Shown piece after piece: positions 28,111 to 37,179 of a DNA stretch of 64,000 bases. The stretch's first letter is position 1. The number at the start of each line of letters is the position of its first letter. Made by a program: the position numbers and the translations under genes. Source of the DNA: Paracoccus contaminans (GTDB lineage: Bacteria > Pseudomonadota > Alphaproteobacteria > Rhodobacterales > Rhodobacteraceae); the NCBI RefSeq assembly GCF_002105555.1, contig NZ_CP020612.1, positions 62,001 through 126,000 on the forward strand. The letters run 5' to 3'. The notes under the pieces were generated by a model. The model did no database searches. It saw only the letters and a list, made by a program, of their open reading frames with translations, and had not been told where the DNA came from.

Positions 28111-28842
28111 ATGTTCATCAGCTTCGAGGGCATCGACGGCTCGGGCAAATCCACCCAGGCGAGGCGGCTGGCCGAGACGCTGCGCGCCGAAGGACGGGCG
28201 GTCGTCTTGACCCGAGAGCCGGGCGGATCGCCCGGAGCCGAGCAGATCCGCCACCTGCTGGTCGAGGGCTTGGCGGATCGCTGGTCGCCGGAAACCGAGC
28301 TGCTGCTGTTTGCCGCCGCCCGGCGCGATCACCTGGAACGCACCATCCGCCCCGCCCTCGACAGCGGTGCCTGGGTCATCACCGACCGTTTTGCCGATTC
28401 AAGCCGCGTCTATCAGGGCGTGACGCGGGGCGATCTGGCCGGGGCCGTCAACCTTGTCCACGAGCTGATGATCGGGATCGAACCGGATGCCACCTTCATC
28501 ATCGACCTTGATCCGGCCAAGGCTATGGCGCGAACGGCACGGCGCGGCGCCGGGGCCGCCATGTGCCATGGCCCGGCGGGCGTGACTGAGGAACGATCCG
28601 GGATGGAGGCGCAAACATCATCTCCGGGCGGGGCGCCAGGCGCGGCGGGGACCGGGTGCAATCCCGCCCTCTCGCCCGTCGCGGGCGCCGAGGAACGGTT
28701 CGAATCAATGGGCCTGCCGTTCCAGGCGCGCCTGCGCGAGGGGTTTCGCGCCCTTGCCGCGGCCCACCCGGCCCGCATCCGGCTGATCGACGGGTCCGGC
28801 GATGCCGATGCGGTTGCCGCCCGCGTCAGGGCCGCCCTGTGA
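28111..28842 (+). CDS. tmk: Thymidylate kinase with a 44-residue LID insertion
   Basis: Tmk makes dTDP from dTMP. The P-loop FEGIDGSGKST, the DR motif TDRFADSSRVYQG and the C-terminal region are intact. The 243-residue length is about 35-40 longer than usual because residues 150-193 are inserted in the LID, between RRGAGA and EERFESMG. The insert is Gly/Ala/Pro-rich with two Cys and is flanked by AGA on both sides, as if the flank had been duplicated. The frame is kept and the enzyme is essential, so it is presumably active. Its stop overlaps the holB GTG start by four bases. Confidence 0.94.
   Translation: MFISFEGIDGSGKSTQARRLAETLRAEGRAVVLTREPGGSPGAEQIRHLLVEGLADRWSPETELLLFAAARRDHLERTIRPALDSGAWVITDRFADSSRVYQGVTRGDLAGAVNLVHELMIGIEPDATFIIDLDPAKAMARTARRGAGAAMCHGPAGVTEERSGMEAQTSSPGGAPGAAGTGCNPALSPVAGAEERFESMGLPFQARLREGFRALAAAHPARIRLIDGSGDADAVAARVRAAL
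28558..28689 (+). other. 132-bp in-frame insertion within tmk
   Basis: This stretch encodes residues 150-193, absent from ordinary thymidylate kinases. GAGGAACGATCCG inside the insert resembles GAGGAACGGTTCG directly after it, suggesting partial duplication or slippage followed by drift. Confidence 0.55.
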
Positions 28843-29951
28843 GCGGCGCGGCCGAGGATCCGCCCGTCGAGGCGGACCGCGTGCCCGGCGCGCCCCATCC
28901 GCGCCACGCGCCGCGCGTCATCGGGCAGGACGAGGCCGTGGCCGCTTTTCTGGCCGCGGCGGCTGCTGGGCGGCTGCATCACGGCTGGCTGCTGACCGGG
29001 CCGCGCGGCACCGGCAAGGCGACGCTGGCCTGGGCGATCGCGCGCTGGCTGATCGCGGGGGGCGATGCGGACGACATCGCCGTGCCCGAAACCCATCCAG
29101 CCATCCGCCGGATCACGGCATTGTCCGAGCCGCGGCTGCATCTGGTCCGGCGCAGCGTCGATGAGCGGACCGGGCGGCTCAGGTCCGAGATCGTGGTGGA
29201 CGACATCCGCCGCCTGATCTCGTTCTTTCACATGAGTGCCGCTGAAGGAGGCCGCCGGGTCGCCATCATCGACGCCGCCGACGAGATGAACACCGCCGCT
29301 GCCAACGCAGTGCTGAAGATGCTCGAAGAGCCGCCCACCGACGGCGTGCTGCTGCTGGTGTCGCATCAACCGGGGCGGCTGCTGCCGACGATCCGCTCGC
29401 GCTGCCGGACGCTGCGGCTGACGCCCCTTTGCCCCGAAGCGATGGCCGAGGCGCTTGCACCGTTGCAGGTCCAGGGCGATCCGGCGCGGCTGGCGGCGCT
29501 GGCCGGCGGCTCGGTCGGCGAGGCGCTGCGCCTGGCCGGCCAAGGGGGGCTGGACCGTTATGGCGAACTGGTCGCGCTGCTTTCGGGCCTGCCGGCCCTT
29601 GACCGGGTGCGCTCTGCGGCCTTTGCCGAGGCGGCAGGCGCGCGTGCGGGGGCCGAAGGGGACCCCTTTGATCTGACGATGACGCTGATCGACCGCTTTC
29701 TGTCGCGGGCCGCGCGCGCGGGACTGATGGGGCCGCCCCTGCCCGAAGCGGCGCAGGGCGAAGGCGCGCTGCTGGCGCGCCTTTCGCCTGACGAAGATGC
29801 CTCGCGCCACTGGGCAGGCGCCCAGGCGCATCTTTCGGCGCGGGCCCGGCGGGGACGCGCTGTCAACCTTGACCCGGCCGCGCTGGTGATGGATATGCTG
29901 CTGACCCTTGCCCAAGGACCGGGCGCGACGGACGCAGCCGGAAGGGGATGA
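28839..29951 (+). CDS. holB: DNA polymerase III subunit delta'
   Basis: HolB is part of the clamp loader that places the beta clamp on DNA. The 370-residue AAA+ protein has a Walker A-like sequence (GPRGTGKATLAW), a modified Walker B/DAADEMN region, and ANAVLKMLEEPP with SRCRTLRLTPL as sensor elements. No four-cysteine zinc module is apparent between the Walker motifs. The GTG start overlaps the tmk stop (GTGA), a usual sign of coupled translation. Confidence 0.93.
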   Translation: MSGAAEDPPVEADRVPGAPHPRHAPRVIGQDEAVAAFLAAAAAGRLHHGWLLTGPRGTGKATLAWAIARWLIAGGDADDIAVPETHPAIRRITALSEPRLHLVRRSVDERTGRLRSEIVVDDIRRLISFFHMSAAEGGRRVAIIDAADEMNTAAANAVLKMLEEPPTDGVLLLVSHQPGRLLPTIRSRCRTLRLTPLCPEAMAEALAPLQVQGDPARLAALAGGSVGEALRLAGQGGLDRYGELVALLSGLPALDRVRSAAFAEAAGARAGAEGDPFDLTMTLIDRFLSRAARAGLMGPPLPEAAQGEGALLARLSPDEDASRHWAGAQAHLSARARRGRAVNLDPAALVMDMLLTLAQGPGATDAAGRG

Positions 29952-29955
29952 GCCG

Positions 29956-30810
29956 ATGAACGACAAGCCGCCATTCCCCGGGGATGATCCGTTCGTGGAC
30001 AGCCCCCTGGTGGACAGCCATTGTCATCTCGACTTTCCCGATTTCCAGGGCGATCTGCCCGGCCTGATCGAACGCGCGCGCCGCGCCGGGGTGACGCGGA
30101 TGGTCACCATCTGCACGCGCCTGCGCCAGGAACCCGCGATCCGCGCCATTGCCGAGGCGCATGAGGGCGTTTTCTACGCCGCAGGCACCCACCCCATGCA
30201 GGCCGCAGAGGAGCCGATGGCAAGTGTGGACCAGCTTGTCGCCCTGTCCGCACACCCCAAATTCGTCGGCATAGGGGAAACGGGACTGGACTATCACTAC
30301 AGCGCCGACAGCGCGGCGCTGCAGAAGGAAAGCCTTGCCATCCATATCGAGGCGGCGCGCCGGACGCGGCTGCCGCTCATCATCCATTCGCGCGACGCTG
30401 ATGCCGACATGGCGGACATCCTGATCCGCGAACACGCGGCGGGGGCGTTCGGCTGCGTGATGCACTGCTACAGCTCGGGCGCCGAACTGGCACGAACCGC
30501 GCTGGATCTGGGATTTTACCTGTCGATGTCGGGGATCGCCGCATTCCCCCGTTCGGCCGAGATACGCGCGATCTTTGCCGCCGCGCCCCCCGATCGGGTG
30601 CTGGTGGAAACCGACGCCCCTTTCCTCGCGCCTCCGCCCCATCGCGGCAAGCGCAACGAGCCTGCCTTCGTTGCCCATACCGCCCGCGTGGGGGCCGAGG
30701 TGCTGGGCATGAGCCCGCGCGATTTTGCCGCGCTGACCAGCGCGAACTTTGACCGCCTGTTCACCAAGGCGGCCCGAACGGCCCCGTCCCGATCGGGGAG
30801 GCAGGAATGA
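29956..30810 (+). CDS. TatD family metal-dependent hydrolase/deoxyribonuclease
   Basis: This TIM-barrel hydrolase of 284 residues has the metal-binding N-terminal motif VDSHCHLDF, then VGIGETGLDYHY, LPLIIHSRDAD, FGCVMHCYSS and VETDAPFLAP. All are conserved in TatD/YcfH proteins, which have 3'-5' DNase activity and may act in DNA repair. It starts four bases after holB. In many relatives metG lies between holB and tatD; it is absent here. Confidence 0.92.
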   Translation: MNDKPPFPGDDPFVDSPLVDSHCHLDFPDFQGDLPGLIERARRAGVTRMVTICTRLRQEPAIRAIAEAHEGVFYAAGTHPMQAAEEPMASVDQLVALSAHPKFVGIGETGLDYHYSADSAALQKESLAIHIEAARRTRLPLIIHSRDADADMADILIREHAAGAFGCVMHCYSSGAELARTALDLGFYLSMSGIAAFPRSAEIRAIFAAAPPDRVLVETDAPFLAPPPHRGKRNEPAFVAHTARVGAEVLGMSPRDFAALTSANFDRLFTKAARTAPSRSGRQE

Positions 30811-31609
30811 TCCGGGCCACGATCCTCGGCTGCGGATCGTCGGGGGGGGTGCCGCGGCTGGGGGGGCACTGGGGGGCATGCGATCCCGCCAACCCGCGCA
30901 ACCGCCGCCGCCGCTGCGCGCTGCTGCTTGACCGAAGCGGGGCGGGCGGCACGACGCGCGTTCTGATCGACACCGGCCCCGACCTGGTGCCGCAGCTGAC
31001 CGATGCGGGCGTCGGCATCCTTGACGCCGTGGTCTGGACCCACCCCCATGCCGACCACATCCACGGCATCGACGACCTGCGCCAGATCGCCCATAACCGC
31101 GGCACCATGCTGGCCGGCTGGGCCGACGCGCCGACCGCCGCGGCGCTGACAAGCCGCTTTGGCTATGTCTTTGAAACGCCGCCCGGATCCTCCTATCCCC
31201 CGATCGTGGCGCTGAACCGGATCGACGGTCCCTTCGTCATCGACGGGCCGGGGGGCGCCCTGTCGCTGACGCCCTTTGCGGTCGATCACGGCGATATCAC
31301 CGCGCTGGGCTTTCGCATTGCCCCGCCCGAGGGGGGGCCGCGCTGGTCTATCTGCCCGATGTCAAGGCCATCCCCGAAGCCGCCTGGCCGGCCATCATGG
31401 ATGCCGATCTGTTCATCTGCGACGCCCTGCGGCGCACGCCTCATCCAAGCCACGCCCATCTGTCCCTGACGCTCGGCTGGATCGAACGGGCGCGCGCGCG
31501 CCGCGCCGTCATCACCAACATGCATATCGACCTTGACCATGACGCGGTGCTGGCCGAAACGCCCGATCACGTCATTCCTGCCTATGACGGCCTGGTGATC
31601 GGCCTATGA
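30807..31609 (+). pseudogene. MBL-fold metallohydrolase (PhnP-like), frameshifted
   Basis: The N-terminal part is a metallo-beta-lactamase-fold hydrolase with GCGSSGGVPRLGG and the zinc motif THPHADHIHGIDD, similar to PhnP-type phosphodiesterases. After GFRIAPPEGG the frame is lost at a run of seven G (31331-31337). Adding one G restores AALVYLPDVKAIPEAAWPAI and the expected C-terminus NMHIDLDHDAVLAETP, ending at 31609. The broken frame reads to 31469. Because the start overlaps tatD (ATGA) and the end overlaps the AEC gene (ATGA), the intact version fits the operon perfectly. A sequencing or recent slippage error is likely. Confidence 0.88.
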
Positions 31610-32550
31610 CGCTGCTGTTTTCGGTGCTGCTGCCGGTCTTTCTGGTGATCGGCTTTGGCTATTTCACCGCCTGGCGCGGCTGGCTCGGCCCTCGGGACGT
31701 GGACGGGATCCAGCGTTTCGCGCAGAACTTCGCCTTGCCCGTGCTGTTGTTCCAGTCGATTGCAGCGGTCGATTTCACCGCCAGCTTCGACACGGGCGCG
31801 GTGGGCTCGTTCTATGCGGGGGCGCTGGCCGGCTTTGCGGCGGGATATTTCGGCGCCCGCCTGATCTTTGGCCGCCCGCCCGCGGACTGCGTCGCCATCG
31901 GCTTTGCGTCGATGTTCTCGAACACGCTGTTGCTGGGCGTGCCGATCACCGAACGGGCCTATGGCCCGCAGGCGCTGGCCGGCAACTATGCGATCGTCAC
32001 CTTTCATTCGCCGCTGTTCTATACCCTCGGCATCACGTTGATGGAATTCACGCTGGCCCGCGGCGGCACGATGTCGGTGGCGGGGGTGTCGATGCGGGCG
32101 CTGGGCGGGGTGCTGCGCACGCCGCTGGTGATCGGGATCCTGTGCGGGCTGGCGGTCAACCTGGCGCAGGCGCAGGGGCTGGTGCTGCCCGAAGGGTTCT
32201 GGGCAGCTACCGCGATGATCGGGCGGGCCGCCATTCCGGCGGCGCTGTTCGGGCTGGGGGGCGTTCTTCATCGGTATCGGCCCGATGCCGAACTGGGCGT
32301 GGTGGCGCTGTGCTGCGCGGCCTCGCTGCTGCTGCATCCTGCGGTGACATGGGGGCTGACGACGCTGCTGAACACGCCGGCCGAAGGCATGCGGTCGGCT
32401 GTCATCACGGCCGCCATGCCCCCCGGCGTGAATGCCTATCTGTTTGCCACGATGTATGGGCGCGCGCAGCGTGTTGCCGCATCGAGCGTGCTGATCGCCA
32501 CGGCGCTGAGCCTGCTGACCGCCTGGTTCTGGCTGGGCACCCTGCCCTGA
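31606..32550 (+). CDS. AEC family transporter
   Basis: This 314-residue membrane protein with about ten hydrophobic segments belongs to the auxin efflux carrier family, which in bacteria transports organic acids such as malonate or malate. The N-terminal half (LPVFLVIGFGYFTAWRGW) and the conserved PPGVNAYLFATMYG near the end are characteristic. Its ATG overlaps the end of the restored MBL gene. No neighbour points to the substrate. Confidence 0.88.
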   Translation: MTLLFSVLLPVFLVIGFGYFTAWRGWLGPRDVDGIQRFAQNFALPVLLFQSIAAVDFTASFDTGAVGSFYAGALAGFAAGYFGARLIFGRPPADCVAIGFASMFSNTLLLGVPITERAYGPQALAGNYAIVTFHSPLFYTLGITLMEFTLARGGTMSVAGVSMRALGGVLRTPLVIGILCGLAVNLAQAQGLVLPEGFWAATAMIGRAAIPAALFGLGGVLHRYRPDAELGVVALCCAASLLLHPAVTWGLTTLLNTPAEGMRSAVITAAMPPGVNAYLFATMYGRAQRVAASSVLIATALSLLTAWFWLGTLP

Positions 32551-32598
32551 GGGCCGCCCGCCGGGGGCCGCAGCCCCACCCCGGACCGACCGGCCCGG

Positions 32599-33570
32599 TC
32601 AGGCCGGTGACAGGCCCCGCAACCGCTCGCTGCGTCGGCGCAACAGCTCGACCGAGGCCAGCAGGGCGATCGAAAAGATCACCAGCAGCGTGGCGACCGC
32701 CAGGATCGCAGGACTGATCTGTTCGCGGATGCCGTTCCACATCTGCCGGGGGATCGTCTGCTGATCGGGACCGGCGATGAACAGCACCGCCACCACCTCG
32801 TCGAACGAGGTGACAAAGGCGAACAGCGCGCCCGATACAACCCCCGGCAGGATCAGCGGCATGGTGATCTTGAAGAATGTCGTGCGCGGGTTGGCACCCA
32901 GCGAGGCTGCGGCGCGGTTCAGCGACTGATCAAACCCGATCAGCGTCGCTGTCACGGTGATGATGACGAAGGGTATGCCCAATGTGGCATGGGCCAGGAT
33001 CACCCCGAGATAGGTGTTCGCCAGGCAGCCCGAACTGGACAGGACCGGCGCCAGCAGCCGGCCCAGCGTGCTCGCGCTGCTGACGCAGGCCGATGAATAG
33101 AAAAAGAACATTCCCGTCGCGGTGATGATGATCGGCACGATCATGGGCGAGATGAGGATCGCCATGACAAGCCGGCGGAACGGCATTTCGGGCCGCGACA
33201 GGCCCAGCGCCGCCAGCGTGCCCAGGACCGTGGCCAGGATGGTCGAGAAGAACCCGATGATGATCGAGTTCCTCGCCGCGCTCACCCATTTGGCATTGGC
33301 CCAGGCATCCGCCCACCAGGCCCCGCCGCGCGGCCCGTCCGCATGCGTCATCCCGAAGGTCAGCAGCGTGTCGTACCAGCGCATCGAATAGCCCTGCGGA
33401 TCGAAGGACAGCATCCGGGGGGTGAAGGTGAAATAAGGCTCGGCGTTGAAGGACAGCGGGATCACGATGATGATCGGCGCGATCAGGAACACGAAGATCA
33501 GCGCGCAGAGCGCGAGATAGGTCCAGTGCCAGACACGTTCCAACGGCGAGGCATAGGTCGGCAGCGCCAT
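32599..33570 (-). CDS. Spermidine/putrescine-type ABC transporter permease (PotC-like)
   Basis: This 323-residue inner-membrane permease is one of two in the polyamine-type importer. It has about six transmembrane helices and the ABC-binding EAA loop (RAAASLGANPRTTFFKITMPL). The large extracytoplasmic loop between helices 1 and 2 (about residues 45-95) is typical of this subfamily. It is the last gene of a minus-strand operon and starts six bases after the other permease. Confidence 0.91.
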   Translation of the reverse strand: MALPTYASPLERVWHWTYLALCALIFVFLIAPIIIVIPLSFNAEPYFTFTPRMLSFDPQGYSMRWYDTLLTFGMTHADGPRGGAWWADAWANAKWVSAARNSIIIGFFSTILATVLGTLAALGLSRPEMPFRRLVMAILISPMIVPIIITATGMFFFYSSACVSSASTLGRLLAPVLSSSGCLANTYLGVILAHATLGIPFVIITVTATLIGFDQSLNRAAASLGANPRTTFFKITMPLILPGVVSGALFAFVTSFDEVVAVLFIAGPDQQTIPRQMWNGIREQISPAILAVATLLVIFSIALLASVELLRRRSERLRGLSPA

Positions 33571-33576
33571 GACAGG

Positions 33577-34872
33577 TCACCCCAGCTTGAGATTGTCGAT
33601 CCCGACCAGACGGTCGTAGATCCAGTAGAGCAGCAGCACCGCGCCCAGCAGGATGGCGGCCAGCGCCGCGGCCATCGACCAGTTCAGCGTCTCGGTCATG
33701 TGCATTGCGATCATGTTGGAAATCAGCTGCCCGCTTGCGCCCCCCACCAGCGCGGGGGTGATGTAATAGCCGACTGCCAGGATGAAGACGAGCAGCGCCC
33801 CGGCCCCCAGCCCCGGCAGGGTCAGCGGAAAATACACCCGGCGGAAGGCCGTCCATGATGTCGCCCCCAGCGATCGCGCTGCGCGCACATAGCTGGGATT
33901 GATCGTCCGCATCACCGAATACAGCGGCAGGATCATGAAGGGCAGCAGGATATGCGTCATCGCGATGATCGTGCCGACCTGATTGTAGATCATCTTGAGC
34001 CGCCCGTCATTGCCGATGATCCCGGCCCAGACCAGCAGGTCGTTGATGACCCCCTGCTGTTGCAGCAGCACCATCCAGGCCGTCGTGCGCACCAGCAGCG
34101 AGGTCCAGAACGGCAGCAGCACCAGGATCATCAGCAGGTTGGATTTGCGCATGGGCAGCGTCGCCAGCAGATGGGCGACAGGAAAGCCCAGCACGAAGGT
34201 CGTGAAGGTGATCAGCAGCGACATCAGGAAGGTGCGCTTGAACAGCATGACATAGACCTGCTGCTGGGGCGCGGCCATGACCACGTTGCCCCCGTCATCT
34301 CGCGTGCGGTCGAGCGCGGCCAGATAGAAATTGGCCGTATAGGCGGTCGAGGCATTGCGCATCGACCGCCACAGCGCCGGATCGGCCCATTTCGGGTCGG
34401 CCGCGGGCAGCGATTGCGCATAGGGCGGCTGGAAGCCGGCCTTGGCCTTGCGCCCGGTGGCGGTGAACAGCGAACGGGTGCCGGGCAGGTCATAGTTGAT
34501 GCGCGTTCCGACGATGCCGATGGTCTTGGCCTCGGCGGCGGCCGACAGGTCGGCGGCCAGGGCGGCAAAGGCGGCCTCGTCCGGGGGCGTTCCGGCCGGA
34601 TGGGCGGCGAACCATTCCGAAACCTGCGGCATATTGGCCGAAAAGCCGTCGTTGAACATGGATCGGTGCAGCATCTGCCCGATCGGGACAACAAAGGTGA
34701 TGACGATGAAGGCCAGCAGCGGCAGCACCAGCAGAAAGGCGTTGCGCCTTGCCCGTCCCTGGCTGCGCGACAGCGCCCGCGCCAGCGACCGGCCATCCGC
34801 CGCCGTCAGAACCGGCTGCGCGCCCTGGGCGCCGACGATGACAGCGGCATGTGGGTCGAGGGCTTTGGACAT
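33577..34872 (-). CDS. Spermidine/putrescine-type ABC transporter permease (PotB-like)
   Basis: This 431-residue permease has an N-terminal transmembrane helix, then a long extracytoplasmic loop of about 160 residues (around residues 65-225), then five more helices with the EAA motif RAARSLGATSWTAFRRVYFPL. The large loop is longer than in E. coli PotB (about 275 residues in all) but occurs in related alphaproteobacterial systems. ATG 34872 (MSKALDPHAA) has AAGGAAG upstream. It pairs with the PotC-like protein. Confidence 0.91.
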   Translation of the reverse strand: MSKALDPHAAVIVGAQGAQPVLTAADGRSLARALSRSQGRARRNAFLLVLPLLAFIVITFVVPIGQMLHRSMFNDGFSANMPQVSEWFAAHPAGTPPDEAAFAALAADLSAAAEAKTIGIVGTRINYDLPGTRSLFTATGRKAKAGFQPPYAQSLPAADPKWADPALWRSMRNASTAYTANFYLAALDRTRDDGGNVVMAAPQQQVYVMLFKRTFLMSLLITFTTFVLGFPVAHLLATLPMRKSNLLMILVLLPFWTSLLVRTTAWMVLLQQQGVINDLLVWAGIIGNDGRLKMIYNQVGTIIAMTHILLPFMILPLYSVMRTINPSYVRAARSLGATSWTAFRRVYFPLTLPGLGAGALLVFILAVGYYITPALVGGASGQLISNMIAMHMTETLNWSMAAALAAILLGAVLLLYWIYDRLVGIDNLKLG

Positions 34873-34897
34873 TGCGCGACTTCTTCCTTTTTCGCGG

Positions 34898-34913
34898 CGC
34901 CCGCTAGCGGGCG
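34898..34913 (-). other. Palindromic hairpin at the end of the third binding-protein gene
   Basis: CGCCCGCT-AGCGGGCG is a perfect 16-bp palindrome that includes the stop codon of the binding-protein gene. No T-tract follows, so it is not a classical terminator. Confidence 0.5.
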
Positions 34914-35974
34914 GACAGCCACGCGGCGAAACGCTCGCGCAGCTCGGCTTCGTGTTCGGCCCAGAACGCGGGGTCCACCGCCAGCGCGTTCGCAAGGTTG
35001 GCCGGCGCGGTTGGCAGTTCGGGCGCCATCGGGGTGGTGCCGTCCGCGGCGAACCGGCCGACCATCTTTTGCGCAGACAGCCGCGGCGGTCCATAGGGCA
35101 ACTGCTCGGCCATGGCAGAGAGCGCCTCGGGCCGCGTCGAGAAGCGGACAAATTCCATCGCCGCCTGCGGGTTCGGCGCCCCTCGGGGGATCACCCAGCC
35201 CTCGACCTCGTAGATCTGCCCGTCCCACAGGATCGCAAGCGGCAGCCCGTCCACATGCGCGGCCTTGAAGACGCGGCCGTTATAGGCCGCGGCCATCGCG
35301 ACCTCGCCATCGGCAAGCAGCTGGATGGGCTGAGAGCCGGCCTCCCACCAGATGATCTGGTTGCGGATCGTGTCCAGCTTGGCCAGGGCGCGTTCGACCC
35401 CCGCAGGCGTGGCCAGAAGGGGATAGACCTGATCGCGCCCGACCCCGTCCGCCAGCAGCGCCAGCTCAAGCGTGAACTGGGGGGTGCGCGACAGACCGCG
35501 CCGGCCCGGAAAGCGCGTCAGGTCAAAGAAATCCGCTGCCCTTGCCGGGGGGGCTGCCAGCCGCGAGGCGTCATAGGCGATCACCGTCGAATAGATGTCG
35601 GTCGGCACGAAGCACGGGCCCAGCATGCCGGGAACGAAGTCCTGCTCCGCCGCGGTCCCGTCGCCCGCGGGCGCAAGTGAGGCGGAAGGGATGGGAAGCG
35701 CCATGCCTTCGTCGCACAGCCGCGTGGCAGCCCCCTGCCCGACACTGGCCACGTCCACGGTGACATTGCCCGCCTGGACCTGCGCGGCAACGACGCCCAA
35801 GGGATCGTCGCTGTCCACGAAACGGACCGGCATGCCCGTCTGTTCGGCAAAGGGCCGCGCCATGGCGATGTCCTGCGCGGCGGCGAAATCGCCCCCCCAG
35901 GACAGCACTGTCAGCCCCTCTGCACCGGCCGGGGCGGCGGAAAGCAACAGAAGGGCGGGAACAAGGCGCAGCAT
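34904..35974 (-). CDS. Polyamine-type ABC transporter substrate-binding protein (third copy)
   Basis: This 356-residue periplasmic binding protein of the PotD/family 1 type has a signal peptide ending near APAGAEG. Shared family blocks are LSWGGDFAAAQ, AQVQAGNVTVDVASVGQG, IIWWEAGSQPIQLLADGEVA and EVEGWVIPRGAPNPQ. I chose ATG 35974 because the upstream in-frame codon (35992) is TTG without a clear ribosome binding site. It is the most diverged of the three tandem paralogs. The ligand is unknown. Confidence 0.9.
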   Translation of the reverse strand: MLRLVPALLLLSAAPAGAEGLTVLSWGGDFAAAQDIAMARPFAEQTGMPVRFVDSDDPLGVVAAQVQAGNVTVDVASVGQGAATRLCDEGMALPIPSASLAPAGDGTAAEQDFVPGMLGPCFVPTDIYSTVIAYDASRLAAPPARAADFFDLTRFPGRRGLSRTPQFTLELALLADGVGRDQVYPLLATPAGVERALAKLDTIRNQIIWWEAGSQPIQLLADGEVAMAAAYNGRVFKAAHVDGLPLAILWDGQIYEVEGWVIPRGAPNPQAAMEFVRFSTRPEALSAMAEQLPYGPPRLSAQKMVGRFAADGTTPMAPELPTAPANLANALAVDPAFWAEHEAELRERFAAWLSAR

Positions 35975-35999
35975 TGGGATCGTCCGGCGCAAGGTGGCC

Positions 36000-36022
36000 G
36001 GCCGCGCGCGGCACGCGCGGCC
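36000..36022 (-). other. GC-rich hairpin between second and third binding-protein genes
   Basis: A perfect 9-bp stem (GGCCGCGCG / CGCGCGGCC) with a 5-base loop and no T-tract fills the gap after the second binding-protein gene. Confidence 0.5.
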
Positions 36023-36030
36023 GCAGGGCT

Positions 36031-37107
36031 TCAGCTTGCCAGCCAGGCGTTGAAGCGTTCGGTCAGCTCGGCGCCGTGGTCTGCCCAGAACCCTGCATCA
36101 TTGACCAGCGCCCGCGCGGCATTGTCGGGCGTCGAGGGAAGATAGGGCGCCATCTCGGTCTTGCCGTCCTTGTATTTGCCCACCGCGCCCAGCGCCGATC
36201 GGCGCGAAGGCCCATAGGCGATCATGCTCGACATCACCGCCTGCCGTGCCGGGTCCGATGCGAAGGCGATGAACTTCATCGCCGTGTCCTTGCCAGGCGC
36301 GCCCTTGGGAATGACCCAGTAATCCATGTCGAGATTGACGCCGTCCCACAGAAAGCCGAAGGGCTTGCCCTCGCCCACGATGGCGTCAAAGATGCGGCCG
36401 TTATAGGCCAGCGTCATCGACACCTCCCTGTCGGCCAGCAGTTGCGGGGCCTGCGCCCCTGCCTCCCACCAGACGATGTCCTTCTTGATCGTGTCCAGCT
36501 TGCGGAAGGCGCGGTCCACGCCCTCGGGCGTGCCCAGCACGTCATAGACCTGGGCGGCGGGAACCCCGTCCCCCAGCAGGGCGAATTCAAGGGCGTATTT
36601 GGGGCGCTTGATGATGCCCCGCTTGCCGGGGAACCGGGCCGTGTCAAAGAAATCGGCCACGGTCGTGGGGGCGCCGCCGGCAAAGGCGTCCTTGTCATAG
36701 GCGATCACGGTTGACCAGACCATGATGGCCGCGCCGCATTCGCTCAGCGCGCCGGGCAGATAGTCCTCGGCCGCGTCCGAACCGTCCGCCCCCTTGGCCA
36801 ATGCCGCCGGGTCGATCGGCTCGACCAGCCCTTCGTCGCACAGGCGGATCACATCCGACTGCTCGACCTCATAGACATCAGAGGTGATGTTGCCCGCCTC
36901 GACCTCGGCCTTGAGCCGCGCCGGCGGGTCCGACGCGTCCAGCACCGTCGTCTGGATGCCGGTTTCCTGCGCGAACGGCTTGACATAGGCCTCCTCGACC
37001 GTCCTGCCAAAGGCCCCGCCATAGGTCGTCACATTCAGCGGCCCCTCGGCCAGTGCCGGGGCCGCGGCCAGCGCCAATGCGCTGACCAGAAACAGTTCTG
37101 TTCTCAT
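36031..37107 (-). CDS. Polyamine-type ABC transporter substrate-binding protein (second copy)
   Basis: This 358-residue periplasmic protein has a signal peptide (MRTELFLVSALALAAAPALA) and the fold of extracellular solute-binding proteins for polyamines. IVWWEAGAQAPQLLADREVS and FPGKRGI are conserved with its two neighbours, and it ends RFNAWLAS as the first copy ends RFNAWLAG. It differs from the first copy in ligand-pocket positions, for instance LDMDYWVIPKG against YEMEGWIVPKG, so a different ligand preference is plausible. Confidence 0.91.
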   Translation of the reverse strand: MRTELFLVSALALAAAPALAEGPLNVTTYGGAFGRTVEEAYVKPFAQETGIQTTVLDASDPPARLKAEVEAGNITSDVYEVEQSDVIRLCDEGLVEPIDPAALAKGADGSDAAEDYLPGALSECGAAIMVWSTVIAYDKDAFAGGAPTTVADFFDTARFPGKRGIIKRPKYALEFALLGDGVPAAQVYDVLGTPEGVDRAFRKLDTIKKDIVWWEAGAQAPQLLADREVSMTLAYNGRIFDAIVGEGKPFGFLWDGVNLDMDYWVIPKGAPGKDTAMKFIAFASDPARQAVMSSMIAYGPSRRSALGAVGKYKDGKTEMAPYLPSTPDNAARALVNDAGFWADHGAELTERFNAWLAS

Positions 37108-37138
37108 CCTATCCCCACCCTGATCCTGCCTTGCAGGT

Positions 37139-37170
37139 GGCCGCTTTCCGCAACGGGGCGGAAAGCGGCC
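37139..37170 (-). other. Strong hairpin between first and second binding-protein genes
   Basis: A perfect 13-bp stem (GGCCGCTTTCCGC / GCGGAAAGCGGCC) with a 6-base loop and no T-tract lies 9 bases after the first binding-protein gene. It probably acts as an mRNA processing or stability element. Confidence 0.6.
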
Positions 37171-37179
37171 GCTCGATCC

